Part shown: one piece after another, positions 21,701 to 28,859 of the stretch
Layout of the letters: every line of letters starts with the position of its first letter
Position numbering within the stretch: position 1 is the stretch's first letter
NCBI GenBank assembly: GCA_009760855.2
Contig: WPIO01000033.1
Span: 94,001 to 158,000, forward strand
DNA: 64,000 nt
Direction: 5' to 3'
Source of the DNA: Cristatella mucedo
Taxonomy: Eukaryota; Bryozoa; Phylactolaemata; Cristatellidae
Notes under the pieces: model-generated
The model's input: the letters and a program-made list of their open reading frames with translations, nothing else
Told to the model about the DNA's origin: nothing
Database searches by the model: none
Translations under genes and position numbers: made by a program

Positions 21701-22474
21701 AAATGTGCCAGGGCTCTAAATCTAAACACACTTCCAAAAAATTGTAAGGAAAGCATCTGACGGCCATTAACATGAAAATCTTTTGAAATCTGACAAGATT
21801 TAATAGCGAAACCTTAGACCTCAGTAAAAGCACCGTAGGCAAGCGATACTCTCTCGTATATTTGAAAAATAATTCTGCAAGTTTTGAAACAGCACTACTG
21901 CTAAGAAGTGTCACATACAGCTGCCACAAGCACAGCTGTTCTAATTTGAGTGATCTGGCAATAGATCAATGCACAGCTATTATTAAGAATGTGTGAGGTC
22001 TTCCTGGCACTAGTATAGTTAGTAAGTTCAATGTGATTGCGGTTGTGTTGGGTTCAATCAGTCGTGAGACTAGTGGTCTTTAAAAGCCCCTCAGCTGAGC
22101 ATGGTATATTGAACGTAGGTTTAGCAAGCTAGTCAATGCACTTACTTAGAGCTGGCACCGACGTTGAATCCGAATGGAAAGCGAAGACTTATCCTTCGTC
22201 CCTCAGGTGCCAGAATAACCCAGCGGCAGGTTTGTGGACGTGGATTCCACTGGTGAGACACATCGACAAGTGAGGCAGAGAATGTGCCGCTTGCTGCGGC
22301 CAGCAGACCGTGTCCACCACACCCAGAAGATCCACTATCTGTAAATGCAATAGGTGTGTTGTATGAGAATGTTGCTGTGAGCTCCTTGCAAGTTTTCTAA
22401 AAAAAATGGGTGACATTTTACTTACCTGCATTCGAGGAAGCAAGAAAAACAACAAGACAGAATGCCCACCACAT
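1..22474 (-). CDS. Gene B (partial): secreted CUB / LDLa / PAN / LDLa / SRCR mosaic protein
   Basis: Spliced minus-strand gene assembled by eye from exons whose phases mostly join. Order: signal peptide, CUB (two exons), SEA-like exon, LDLa, PAN/apple (two exons), LDLa, SRCR (two exons), Ser/Thr-rich linker, start of a second SRCR. It runs off the left edge. CUB, LDLa, PAN and SRCR are extracellular protein- or glycan-binding modules. With a cleavable signal peptide and no membrane segment in the visible part, the product is inferred to be secreted. The combination resembles the non-catalytic arms of mosaic serine proteases such as enteropeptidase, and a trypsin domain may follow outside the window. 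The junction LDLa1 to PAN and the SEA exit are not resolved. Introns reach about 8 kb and hold an LTR, non-LTR elements and SINEs. The alternative is a scavenger-receptor-like protein without a protease. Confidence 0.8.
717..757. repeat. (AG)n microsatellite
   Basis: About 40 bases of mostly AG dinucleotides, imperfect at both ends. Confidence 0.9.
845..1340 (+). mobile_element. Non-LTR retrotransposon (family 1), 3' end remnant
   Basis: Broken plus-strand frames encode [13 protein letters not shown] at the start and [20 protein letters not shown] later. This is the well-known C-terminus of CR1/L2/Rex-like reverse transcriptase proteins (H-W-L-P-V, then x-L-K-x-x-x-x-x-A-F-x-x-x-A-P-x-x-W-N-S-L). 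Related 3' sequence recurs at 9846-10370. Stops and gaps make it dead. Confidence 0.75.
1341..3537. other. Gene B intron, nothing recognised
   Basis: Between the linker exon (215) and the SRCR second-half exon (3538), beyond the non-LTR tail. AT-rich, short frames only, with the gacattccag tandem repeat at 3094. Confidence 0.6.
3094..3174. repeat. Short tandem repeat with gacattccag core
   Basis: The word gacattccag recurs four to five times, in part as cgcttcagacattccag with 18-base spacing. Confidence 0.85.
3538..3717 (-). CDS. Gene B exon: SRCR domain 1, second half
   Basis: It encodes [20 protein letters not shown], then [16 protein letters not shown] and AAGVAC. These are the W-L-x-D-V-x-C-x-G-x-E, x-x-C, W, H-D-C and G-V-x-C elements that close an SRCR domain. 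With the first half there are six cysteines, the group A pattern. Donor gtaagt in phase 1. Two acceptors are possible: caatag (3717, phase 1, fits the exon above) and gttacag (3728, phase 2), which would add YAIG and give an LGY motif but needs a first half that ends in phase 2. Confidence 0.82.
3980..5514 (+). mobile_element. Solo LTR of an LTR retrotransposon
   Basis: The ends are TGTAGCGCC and GGCGTTACA, inverted with one mismatch and bearing the canonical TG...CA. Each side is flanked by GTAT (3976-3979 and 5515-5518), a four-base target duplication. Inside are a TATA-like tatttaag at about 4376, a four-unit tandem repeat at 4707-5220 and AATAAA at 5294, giving a U3-R-U5 order in plus orientation. 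No internal coding region or second LTR is present, so this is one LTR left by recombination. The short duplication fits Ty3/Gypsy-type elements. It lies in a gene B intron. Confidence 0.75.
4707..5220 (+). repeat. Tandem repeat in the LTR with TTAGGG core
   Basis: Units start at 4707, 4870, 5033 and 5155: periods 163, 163 and 122, with the third unit lacking about 41 bases. Each begins ctccggttagggtttaggct and later carries tggagaagtattccctccgc. GGTTAGGGTTTA resembles telomeric repeats but occurs once per unit. Long open frames across 4560-5253 are by-products of the repeat. Confidence 0.8.
5821..5984 (+). mobile_element. SINE family A, full-length copy
   Basis: tRNA-like head with box A (tggctgagtaattaagg) and a perfect box B (ggttcgaatcc), then a body: cgccactgcaag, gatagccgtaaa, cttctgt and aagaggctgttaa. 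The head has a class II (Leu/Ser-like) layout with a long variable part. It is not a real tRNA gene, because the 3' part continues into the SINE body. Confidence 0.85.
6571..6727 (-). mobile_element. SINE family B copy
   Basis: Reverse strand: tttggcccattggctaaggt (box A region), gtcgtgggttcgagccccg (box B), then tgaagcgcc and a tail similar to the other copies, ending in an AT-rich aaataaat run. tRNA-like SINE distinct from family A. Confidence 0.75.
7270..8843 (+). mobile_element. Non-LTR retrotransposon (family 1), reverse transcriptase part, degenerate
   Basis: Frames at 7277-7471 ([15 protein letters not shown]), 7651-8085 and beyond match the ORF2 of CR1/L2-like elements. Visible are [12 protein letters not shown] (finger), [24 protein letters not shown] (motif A) and FYADD at about 8240 (motif C, followed at once by a stop). 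HWLSVKQR closes the part before another element interrupts it. Several stops and frame changes make it a pseudogene; the 5' end is missing. Confidence 0.85.
8583..8641. repeat. 29-base tandem duplication
   Basis: gttaaaatccaggctttt and agataggat-like sequence occurs twice in a row, inside the family-1 retrotransposon. A caaaat run lies just upstream (8432-8462). Confidence 0.85.
8844..9845 (+). mobile_element. Non-LTR retrotransposon (family 2), 5'-truncated, nested
   Basis: It begins inside the reverse transcriptase region ([29 protein letters not shown]) and continues to [19 protein letters not shown] and [19 protein letters not shown] 3' tail of about 300 bases ends in cacaaagtc... gttacagatggagatata. 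TAAAC flanks it (8839-8843 and 9846-9850). Removing it restores the host element's reading [16 protein letters not shown]. Four more family-2 copies lie in the window. Confidence 0.85.
9846..10370 (+). mobile_element. Non-LTR retrotransposon (family 1), 3' end resuming after the nested insertion
   Basis: It encodes [20 protein letters not shown], then [19 protein letters not shown] and [11 protein letters not shown], the continuation of the protein broken at 8843. Its non-coding end (gtgtttcctgtgtagcaaga..., then a short atatttctatcattacta stretch) resembles that of the copy at 845-1340. Confidence 0.8.
10565..10838 (-). mobile_element. Non-LTR retrotransposon (family 2), 3' tail only, inverted
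   Basis: Reverse complement of the 3' tail at 9590-9845 (gtaactccacaaagtcata on the plus strand, then agccaacagacttcgtctca). Heavily 5'-truncated. With 9590-9845 it forms an inverted pair about 720 bases apart. Confidence 0.85.
10839..11733. other. Gene B intron, nothing recognised
   Basis: Unique-looking AT-rich sequence between the inverted retrotransposon tail and the SRCR first-half exon. Confidence 0.6.
11739..11891 (-). CDS. Gene B exon: SRCR domain 1, first half
   Basis: It encodes [20 protein letters not shown], then [20 protein letters not shown] and RQL, the canonical N-terminal half of a scavenger receptor cysteine-rich domain. The acceptor tcctgttacag is preferred; another at 11924 (ctgaag) would add eleven residues in the same phase. 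The 3' border is ambiguous. Donor G|gttacg (11739, phase 1) fits the next exon; gtgtaa (11734, phase 0) gives a natural LGY ending but does not fit the exon at 3717. Confidence 0.82.
12013..12120 (-). CDS. Gene B exon: LDL-receptor class A repeat 2
   Basis: Preceded by acceptor tttag and followed by donor gtgagt, phase 1 in and out. It encodes [20 protein letters not shown], then [15 protein letters not shown]: six cysteines, the C-I-P centre and a complete D-C-x-D-x-S-D-E calcium site. The preceding PAN exon ends in phase 1, so the two join without an extra exon. Confidence 0.9.
12715..13030. repeat. Polypyrimidine low-complexity tract
   Basis: About 300 bases dominated by tctctg, gtctgtc and gtccgtc words on the plus strand. 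It lies in the intron between gene B's PAN and LDLa2 exons. The open frames here are compositional. Confidence 0.85.
13199..13355 (-). CDS. Gene B exon: PAN/apple domain, cysteine-rich part
   Basis: Acceptor tgtgttacag, donor gtaagt, phase 0 in and phase 1 out. It encodes [18 protein letters not shown], then [17 protein letters not shown] and AAYDLYEL. The C-x-x-x-C, Y-V-C-K-A-F-x-F and F-C-x-F elements and the closing Y-D-L-Y-E are those of PAN/apple domains, as in plasminogen/HGF N-domains and many invertebrate mosaics. These domains bind proteins or sugars. Confidence 0.83.
14036..14111 (-). CDS. Gene B candidate exon: first half of PAN/apple domain
   Basis: Proposed as the missing exon before the clear PAN exon. 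It encodes [17 protein letters not shown], then PASNIKEW, and ends in phase 0 at donor gtaact. Joined to the next exon this reads SNIKEW|CTRRC, which fits the PAN pattern of a Ser/Val-rich turn, E-x-C, then x-x-x-C. The weak point is the start: the acceptor in front (after ttttaatcttgccacgag) is phase 2, while LDLa1 ends in phase 1 with its best donor. A less likely LDLa1 donor (AC|gtggtt) would fix that. Confidence 0.4.
16207..16330. repeat. (TAT/TTA)n AT-only microsatellite
   Basis: About 120 bases of tta and ata triplets with shifts, pure A and T. Confidence 0.9.
16909..17080 (-). mobile_element. SINE family A, full-length copy
   Basis: Inverted copy: plus strand shows ctgatttaacagcctctttt, gccgtaa-type core agcctttacggctatcacc, box B as gattcgaaccc and the head ending acggctcacc. 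It sits in the intron between gene B's LDLa1 exon and the SEA-like exon side. Confidence 0.85.
17598..17711 (-). CDS. Gene B exon: LDL-receptor class A repeat 1
   Basis: Acceptor ttcaagcag, donor gtacgt, phase 1 in and out, the usual phase for an LDLa module. Six cysteines in LDLa spacing are visible: [20 protein letters not shown] and, at the end, EEDERNC. The acidic calcium-binding cluster is present but variant (PHEEDE in place of the usual x-D-x-S-D-E). A 158-codon frame on the plus strand over this exon is only its shadow. Confidence 0.88.
19036..19250 (+). repeat. GC-rich dispersed repeat, copy 1
   Basis: cacccaggctaggtttggtt through ggtctgacctataggcatgg and ggctcccggt-type blocks to gcaggcgtgccccggcg. 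The same order occurs at 47541-47760. It follows a short TA run. GC-rich but unrelated sequence continues to about 19440. No coding content or tRNA boxes recognised. Confidence 0.7.
19990..20014. repeat. Perfect palindrome
   Basis: agcacgtgc and gcacgtgct, nine bases each, flank the seven-base spacer ttaaaat. CACGTG (E-box) occurs in each arm. Confidence 0.8.
21050..21243 (-). CDS. Gene B candidate exon 4: SEA-like segment
   Basis: An open minus-strand segment 73 bases beyond exon 3, whose acceptor (gggccaag) matches its phase 1. It encodes [11 protein letters not shown], then [17 protein letters not shown] and [10 protein letters not shown]. This resembles the first half of SEA domains: an I-T-x strand, L-x-D-P-S-S-x-x-F, then an amphipathic helix with I-x-x-x-I-x-x-x-F. 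The proposed donor (gtgacc, phase 0) is weak. I found no second half with the G-S-V-V-V cleavage loop, so the call rests on half a domain. It could be a chance open frame. Confidence 0.4.
21317..21507 (-). CDS. Gene B exon 3: CUB domain, second half
   Basis: Acceptor tattgcag, donor gtaagc, phase 2 in and phase 1 out; AA|C joins with exon 2 to give Asn. It encodes [19 protein letters not shown] and, later, [14 protein letters not shown] and [10 protein letters not shown]. These are the C-terminal CUB strands (x-V-x-D-G, L-G-x-x-C-G, S-T-S-x-x-L-x-V). The frame stays open past the donor for about 55 codons, but the downstream residues do not look like a domain. Confidence 0.88.
22146..22338 (-). 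CDS. Gene B exon 2: CUB domain, first half
   Basis: Acceptor tttacag, donor gtaagt, phase 1 in and phase 2 out. It encodes [17 protein letters not shown], then [17 protein letters not shown]. This is the CUB pattern C-G-G-x-L-x-A-x-S-G-T-F followed by C-x-W-x-I-x-x-P-x-G-x-x-I-x-L-x-F. The two cysteines are those of the first CUB disulphide. Confidence 0.88.
22426..22474 (-). CDS. Gene B exon 1: signal peptide
   Basis: Starts at ATG and encodes [16 protein letters not shown], a short hydrophobic secretion signal with small residues at the likely cleavage point. The exon ends in phase 1 at a good donor (gtaagt). The ATG is chosen because it gives the signal peptide and is followed by a phase-compatible CUB exon only 88 bases away. 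Confidence 0.8.
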
Positions 22475-22541
22475 TCTCCTAACGTTGTGAGGAGGTGAAG
22501 CTCCTCACTGTACAGCACTCAAATTTCGGGGCTTCTTCCTC

Positions 22542-22547
22542 TTTATA
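22542..22547 (-). promoter_or_regulatory. TATA box of gene B
   Basis: Minus strand reads TATAAA, 68 bases upstream of the gene B start codon. The expected transcription start would be near 22515, giving a 5' leader of about 40 bases. No initiator was tested, so the core promoter is inferred from spacing only. Confidence 0.55.
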
Positions 22548-23270
22548 ACGAAATGCGGAGGGATACAGTTGACAAAAGATGGCTTGGACCAATCAGATCA
22601 GGATTCTGAAATGTTCACAGCTGCACTATGCATCCTCGGCAGATAGTACTTTGCCTACTTTTCAGATCTGAAGCTTTCAAGCAGGTTTAGCAGCCGGGGA
22701 GCTCTTCATGGGCTCGGCACGTGCGCTTGCCATTATTTGTACATGCCACAGGGGGTGGTGCCGGAGCAATCAAATATCCAACCAACAGCCACAGTTCTTG
22801 TCTACCTATCCGACCATGGCCATCCCCGGTCGGCTGGAACTGTTCGACCAAACTAACTATCCACAGGCTGATGACGGCGACAGAGTGATGAACATGATCT
22901 GCCCTTTAGATTCAGAGGCTATTTTGCTATATTTGCTAAGCCGTCTTAGTAGCCAATAGGCGATCTAATGTTGACTGAGCATTCACAAATCCGGCAAAAG
23001 GACTGGCTGATCATAAAATGGCGAATGTGGCTTTTGGTTACCAGTCAGCAATTAACGACAGACCCTAAACTGTCAGCCGGATGATGTTTTATGTGCTGCA
23101 GGTTATGCAGGTTCACAGGATTAATTTCCATTTGCAGGTGCTAGTCTTGTATTGAGCAGCCGGAGCATCTGATTCCACAGGACACTCGTATAGACGGGAT
23201 TAAGAGGTATGTCGCTTCATGTAGATCTTGCTGAATGGACAGGACCAGGCTACCACTGCCATTCGTCCCA

Positions 23271-23405
23271 CCTCTTTGCTGATGTCACCCTGCCCGACCA
23301 AGGTCTGGCTGAGGTCGTGGGCTCGAGCCCCGGGGCATGTGTGAAGCTCTTGAATAGAGATTAAGTTCTCTCGGGGCGCTTTACAAATAAATTATATTAA
23401 TGTAT
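23271..23405 (+). mobile_element. SINE family B copy
   Basis: gaccaaggtctggctgaggt, gtgggctcgagcccc (box B), then gaatagagattaagttctct and ggggcgctttacaaataaat. The 5' box A is weak. Confidence 0.75.
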
Positions 23406-23780
23406 TAATCAATTTTTAGCACCCACGTGGACGCTTGATAGCCCTTTCGAGGTGGCTATCTGGTAACCAAGGAAAGGCTACCAGGCTTGCTACACAGACA
23501 CTCCTTACACAGACACTTGTTACACAGACACTCGTTGGGTGACTCTCTTTCAATAGGCAGCTGGCTGGTCTGTGTGTGTAGATAGAAAATCGGCATGGAT
23601 GCATGCCGTGCAAGTCTCTTGTGCATCTCTCGCCTCTCTCTTTTGGTTGGTGATGCTGAATCGTGGATTCAGAATGAGGGTCCCCAGGTTAGCATGTTTC
23701 TGGAAAACCTTTTTTTTATATTTAGCTCTTTATGCTGCTCAGCTGTGAAGACAAACATGCACTAACTCTTAGCCAAATGC

Positions 23781-23783
<3 letters not shown>

Positions 23784-23828
<45 letters not shown>

Positions 23829-23903
23829 GCACACACACACACACCTGCACACACACACACACCTGCACACACACCTGCACACACCCACACACCCACTCAC
23901 GCA

Positions 23904-23938
<35 letters not shown>
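23784..23938. repeat. (CA)n microsatellite
   Basis: About 150 bases of CA, interrupted by repeated cctgcacaca units. Open frames on both strands here are repeat artefacts. Confidence 0.95.
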
Positions 23939-23944
<6 letters not shown>

Positions 23945-24111
23945 TTACGTAATAGGGATACAAGTATACGTATATTAAATCTTTGCAAACTGTTTTATAT
24001 TAATATTTGTACACTTGATAAAGCTCCATCAGAGAACTCTACGTCCGTCTAGGCCCTTTGTAATTACTGCAAACTATATTTGCTGAGTTTCTCACTTAAA
24101 TTGTTAGGGAT

Positions 24112-24382
<271 letters not shown>

Positions 24383-26000
24383 TCAGGCCGGCTGCAATTC
24401 AATGCTAGACTGTTGTGTAATTACCGTCGTGGTAGTCGGTTGTAGCTGTTTACACCAGTCAGAAGTTCTGGCTTGGTCTTCAAGGGTTGCTGTGATCAAA
24501 GCTAGCAGGGGGTTCCCAAACCCCGTTTTCATCAGCAATAATCACTGCTTATACCCTGAGTTCCTTTGGAAAGTGAATTCAACGTTAGCTGCATCTCGTG
24601 TCCTAATCTTTTGGGCTCTCTGGTTTAGTTAAATGCTGGAACATTTTTGTGTGTTCCCACAACAGCTTTACTTTGTGCCTTCAAAATTCAATAGCTTAGC
24701 CAGTTCTTATCCGATTGACATGAAGATAGGAATCGATTTGAGCCCTGTTGGTGCTGTATATGAGACTGCTAATCTTGATTGCAGTTTGTTTGGGTATAGC
24801 TGTACATTTTTTTATTTTCCCTTGAACTTGATATTAATGCTGCAGTTGCCGTCTGAAATTTCAACAATTTTGTCTTTCCTACGTTGATTGGATGCAAAGT
24901 GAAGTGCCCTGCATCATTTTTAGTGGCTTAGCACATTTATCGAGAGCAAAAAGTATTGAATCCTTTGATTTTCTAAAGTTGCTAATGTTGGTGCATTGGC
25001 ATTAACACATACCTGTCCATTGATAGCCTTATTTAAATTACTATTAACGACAATAGTAGAAACTTTAATAGCTTTATCCATCGGAGACCTCTCTTGTGGC
25101 CAATAAAAACTAATGTGCCAGAAAGAGACCATTAACGAGACTAGGTTCGCCTCCAAATAGCGACATAGTGCAGACATGGCCAGTTCAAGGCTTTTTCGCC
25201 ATCAAGCGAAGTTTACTGGCGCCTCAATCAGATCTTTATCTAGTAGAGGTGCACATTTGCACAGGATCCACTCCTTGGGAAATAGCCAGTTGAAGATAGC
25301 TAAACAGTAGTAACCTTCTTTCACTAACCGAAGCAAGTGTTATCATGAATCAACATGTAGCTCTTGGTGGTCAATATTGGGTCCAACCGAGGGGGGGGGG
25401 GAAATGAGCAGCATCTGCCAAGGCTTCCCCTCCTGGAAAACATGGAAGAACCTACGAAGCCTACGGAGCAACCGTACAAGCTTTTGAGGTGGTGGTATCG
25501 CTTTGGGGCACGGATTAAGTTTTCATCAAAAATGAGAACGACTTATGGGATGGGACTAAGACTGCTACTGTAGGTAACGTCTGTTGGCTGAATCGGCTTC
25601 ACAGCCATTGTGCTGGACGATTTAACCTTGACCTGCAGTGCATAATTAACTGAGTCATGAGACCGGCTATTCTTGGAGCTGCAGACTACAGCTGATTGGC
25701 TGTGCCTAGGCCAATAGACCCCTGCCAAGGCCACTTCAACCAATAGCATTCATTCAGGGCTACTATGTATTGGACCCGTTTGTTACTTGTTCTTTGTCAG
25801 TGTTTCCGTATTTGGATACGGTCCTCGTTATGTTTGTCGGCTGCGGTAAAAAACTACCGTAATTTTCTCGACCATTGATTGGTGAATGGCTTCACGGCAG
25901 CACTGCCTCTCACGTCTTTCGAGTGCACACTAAATGCACATTTGGTTTTAAAATGACCTATTGCTTATGAAAACGAGAAATAGTTTTTAGAGACTTTCAG

Positions 26001-26065
26001 CAAATGTTAAGTTCCTGGAAAGAGATCAAGTACTCTGCGGGCACTATATCAAATGCATTACGATG
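26001..26065 (+). repeat. SINE-like tail remnant
   Basis: gcaaatgttaagttcctgga then agagatcaagtactctgcgg and gcactatatcaaatg. Similar to 60571-60625 and to the family-B tail (agagattaagttctctcggg). Confidence 0.45.
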
Positions 26066-26159
26066 ATGATGATTATTGTTATTTTTAGCAATATAGGTCT
26101 GCATATAAATGCTTACACAGCCAAGAGACTTCCGGCTCTCAAAATCGGGGAATAAACAC

Positions 26160-27560
26160 ATTGTCGTGCTTTAAAAAGCAGTCTGCTTTCAGCAAGCTAT
26201 TACAACTAGCTTCCATCTGGTTTTAAAAGAAATCACTCTCACAGAGTCAGAATGCTTCTGGAGTAAAACGAGCTACTTAGAAATGCAGACTTGGAGTATC
26301 TCTGCTTGTCTTTGCTCGATCTTCCGTCTGCTTTTGATACAATCGTTTTCCGATACCTTTTCAAGTGCCTCTTATCTTGCCTGGCCACTGCTGGTACTGG
26401 GCATCGAAGGTTCAGTGCCTCTTATCTTAGTGGGAGACTCCAGAGAAATTACTCAAACAGAAGATCATCAGAGAAACTAATGAAGAATGAGGTACTTTAG
26501 GGCTCAGGGATTTATCTGGTTCTTTTCAAGGTACATACTCCCCTCTTGATGACGTGATTGCCATGCTGAACCTATGCTTTCACTTATACGTAGTTCACAC
26601 TCAGTTGTATCTTTGCTTTGATCTCTCCCAGCCCTCGAGCACGTCAAATTCTCTAAACTTCTTTGCTGTGTGTACTAACGACATCCGCACATAAATGTCA
26701 GTAAGTTTTCCTCTAATGAATTCTGATCAAACCAATTAATTTTTGACAAACCAACAAATTGACAAACCAAACGAAGTTCAGAAACCCGAAAACCTAATAC
26801 TAAAAATAGGCTGTGCTAGCATATTTCCGGTTGAGTCTGCAAACAATCAAGTGTTCAGTTCACAAATGACCTTTGATTAAATGACTACATCGGATGAGGA
26901 GTCAGTCTGCTTTCTTTCAGCTACAGATAATTGCTGAAATTTAGACATGCCTAGGCAGGAATACCACATCTTAATTGGTTCGTGAATTTACGACATCATG
27001 TCTCGACTTCTGGAGCTCTCTGCTTGCGGGTTTACCAGCGTCTTCGATCAGGTGCTTACAGCTGCTGCAAAAAGCACTGTAGCTAGGCTTGTCTTTCGCG
27101 AGCGTCGCAGTTGCCACATCGAGCTAATTCCAGATAACCTGCACTTTATCCATTCAATCGTCGCATCGAGTTCGTGATTCTGTAACTCACTTTTGGTTCC
27201 TTTAATGGTTTCGCTCCAGCTTACTTATCAGATCTTTTCTCATGCCAGTTTAAGCATTGTGTCACCAGTTTTAACATTTTGCCACCAGTTTTTTCTGGAA
27301 TTTTTCTTTTGCCTCCACCTCATGCGAACCTCAAATCTTTTGGAGACCCCGCGATTATTTTCCATGTTCCCAATCCTATGGTTCTATGCTCCCAAGAACT
27401 CACATCCTATGGACGTTAGTAAGAGAAAGCTAAGGATGCATCCATTGATCACAGCATTTATAAGGTACACGTGATTCATTATTTGTGTGCTTATGGTAGT
27501 GATACTATGCATGCTGCCTTTAAAATAATTACATATATGATTACAATTTATTTGCGACCC
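26160..27560 (+). mobile_element. Non-LTR retrotransposon, degenerate copy
   Basis: Fragments in several frames: a motif A-like stretch near 26300-26350 (SVCF then YNRFPIPF), HTQLYLCFDLSQPSS near 26590 (just after the motif C position), and NLKSFG-like ANLKSFGDP near 27325. The order matches the copy at 7270-10370, but many stops are present. It is older than the others. Confidence 0.65.
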
Positions 27561-27930
27561 TGTCAGCTTTAAATTGAAATTTTTCACTGTCAGTAAAATC
27601 CGTGAAATGTACAACAATATGCCCGCAGAGGTTGGACATAACGTTGTCTTGATTTGACTAGTCAAAGTAAACCTCTATGCTCAGGGTGCTTTCAAATTCA
27701 GCGTAAAATCTGAATTAACTATCGTAGGTAGCTTCGCTTGCAAAGAAATGCATTGGCAAAGGTCACAAAAGGTTTGAACATAGTATGATTGCCGGCTTGC
27801 ATCGTATCCTTACATAGTCACGTAGGGAATCCAAAGCTATTTTCTTTATAAGGTTAGTTAATAAATCTAGGAAATTTAGTCATTCCATTTTTTAAAGATC
27901 TGAGATATAGTTAATTTATGTACCATCATA

Positions 27931-28055
27931 AAAAATAGCTGATTCAACAGCCTCTTTTGTCTAGCGACAGAAGAGCCTTTACGGCTATCTCTGCCATTTG
28001 CAGCAGCAATAAGGAATCGCCCACCTCAGGATTCGAACCCACGACCTCGAGACTG
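27931..28055 (-). mobile_element. SINE family A, truncated copy
   Basis: Inverted copy with tail, body and box B (gattcgaaccc). It stops at acgacctcga; the box A half is missing and unrelated sequence follows. Confidence 0.8.
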
Positions 28056-28390
28056 AATTTGAACAAGTTTATCCCAATATGTATCGTATAGCTGACCTTG
28101 AGCGTACGACTGATGTGCAGTCATTCTCTAAACACGGCTCTCTTCCGAAGCCTGTGCGAGACAGTCAGATACTCAAGCCTCTGGTTGCCCGTCGGGACCC
28201 ATCCCACCCATAGCTAGTACTTGCCAGTTTCTGCATTATGAGATCTACAACCACCAGGAGAGTTATGAACTGGCTGAGGCAGCTAAATTTAGCTTGGGCA
28301 CATACTTGACCAAAGTCATCTCAGGTAAATTGGAGAGAAGTGGGTGAGGCGGGCAAGCTTTCCAGACGATAAGGGGCTTCTATCAACAAA
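28056..28390 (+). pseudogene. Possible decayed coding piece joined to a truncated SINE
   Basis: Directly after the SINE break the plus strand reads IADLERTTDVQSFSKHGSLP, KPVRDSQILKPLVARRD, then after a stop and a frame change FLHYEIYNHQESYELAEAAK and FSLGTYLTKVISG. The residue make-up looks like coding sequence. I recognise no family. It may be a gene fragment carried by a mobile element. Confidence 0.3.
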
Positions 28391-28859
28391 GATTGTGTGT
28401 GTGAACTCCACCTATCAAGTAAACAGTTCAAATAGGAACAACTGTAACAAATAAAAAATTATTGGACAATGCGAAAAACTAAAGACTATAAGAATTATGA
28501 TAAGCTAATAAGCTATATGACATGATAATAAATGAGCTTTTTAGAATGAATTGTGACCGGAAGGCCTTTAATTCTTGCCGTATGCCCTAAGGTTGAGGTT
28601 TAACCCTATGAAGAAATCTTGTCGTGCCCATGGTAGCAAAACAGCTGATGCCTAGGGCCACCAACACTGGTCGACAATTGTTACAACAGTTAATTTAATG
28701 AAATAAAATTAATCATTTCAGATCAATTTCTTATCTATTGCAATTGCTCAACAGGAATGTGACAGTCAGATTGGAACATTGGCTCTGGTTTTTTAATCTA
28801 CCATAAATGTATGTGTACATCACCAAGTGCATGCCACTGGTAATGGGCCTATGGTTAAT

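Noticed and set aside
23722-24052. Frames of repeated HT or CV residues
   Set aside because: Translation of the CA microsatellite on both strands.
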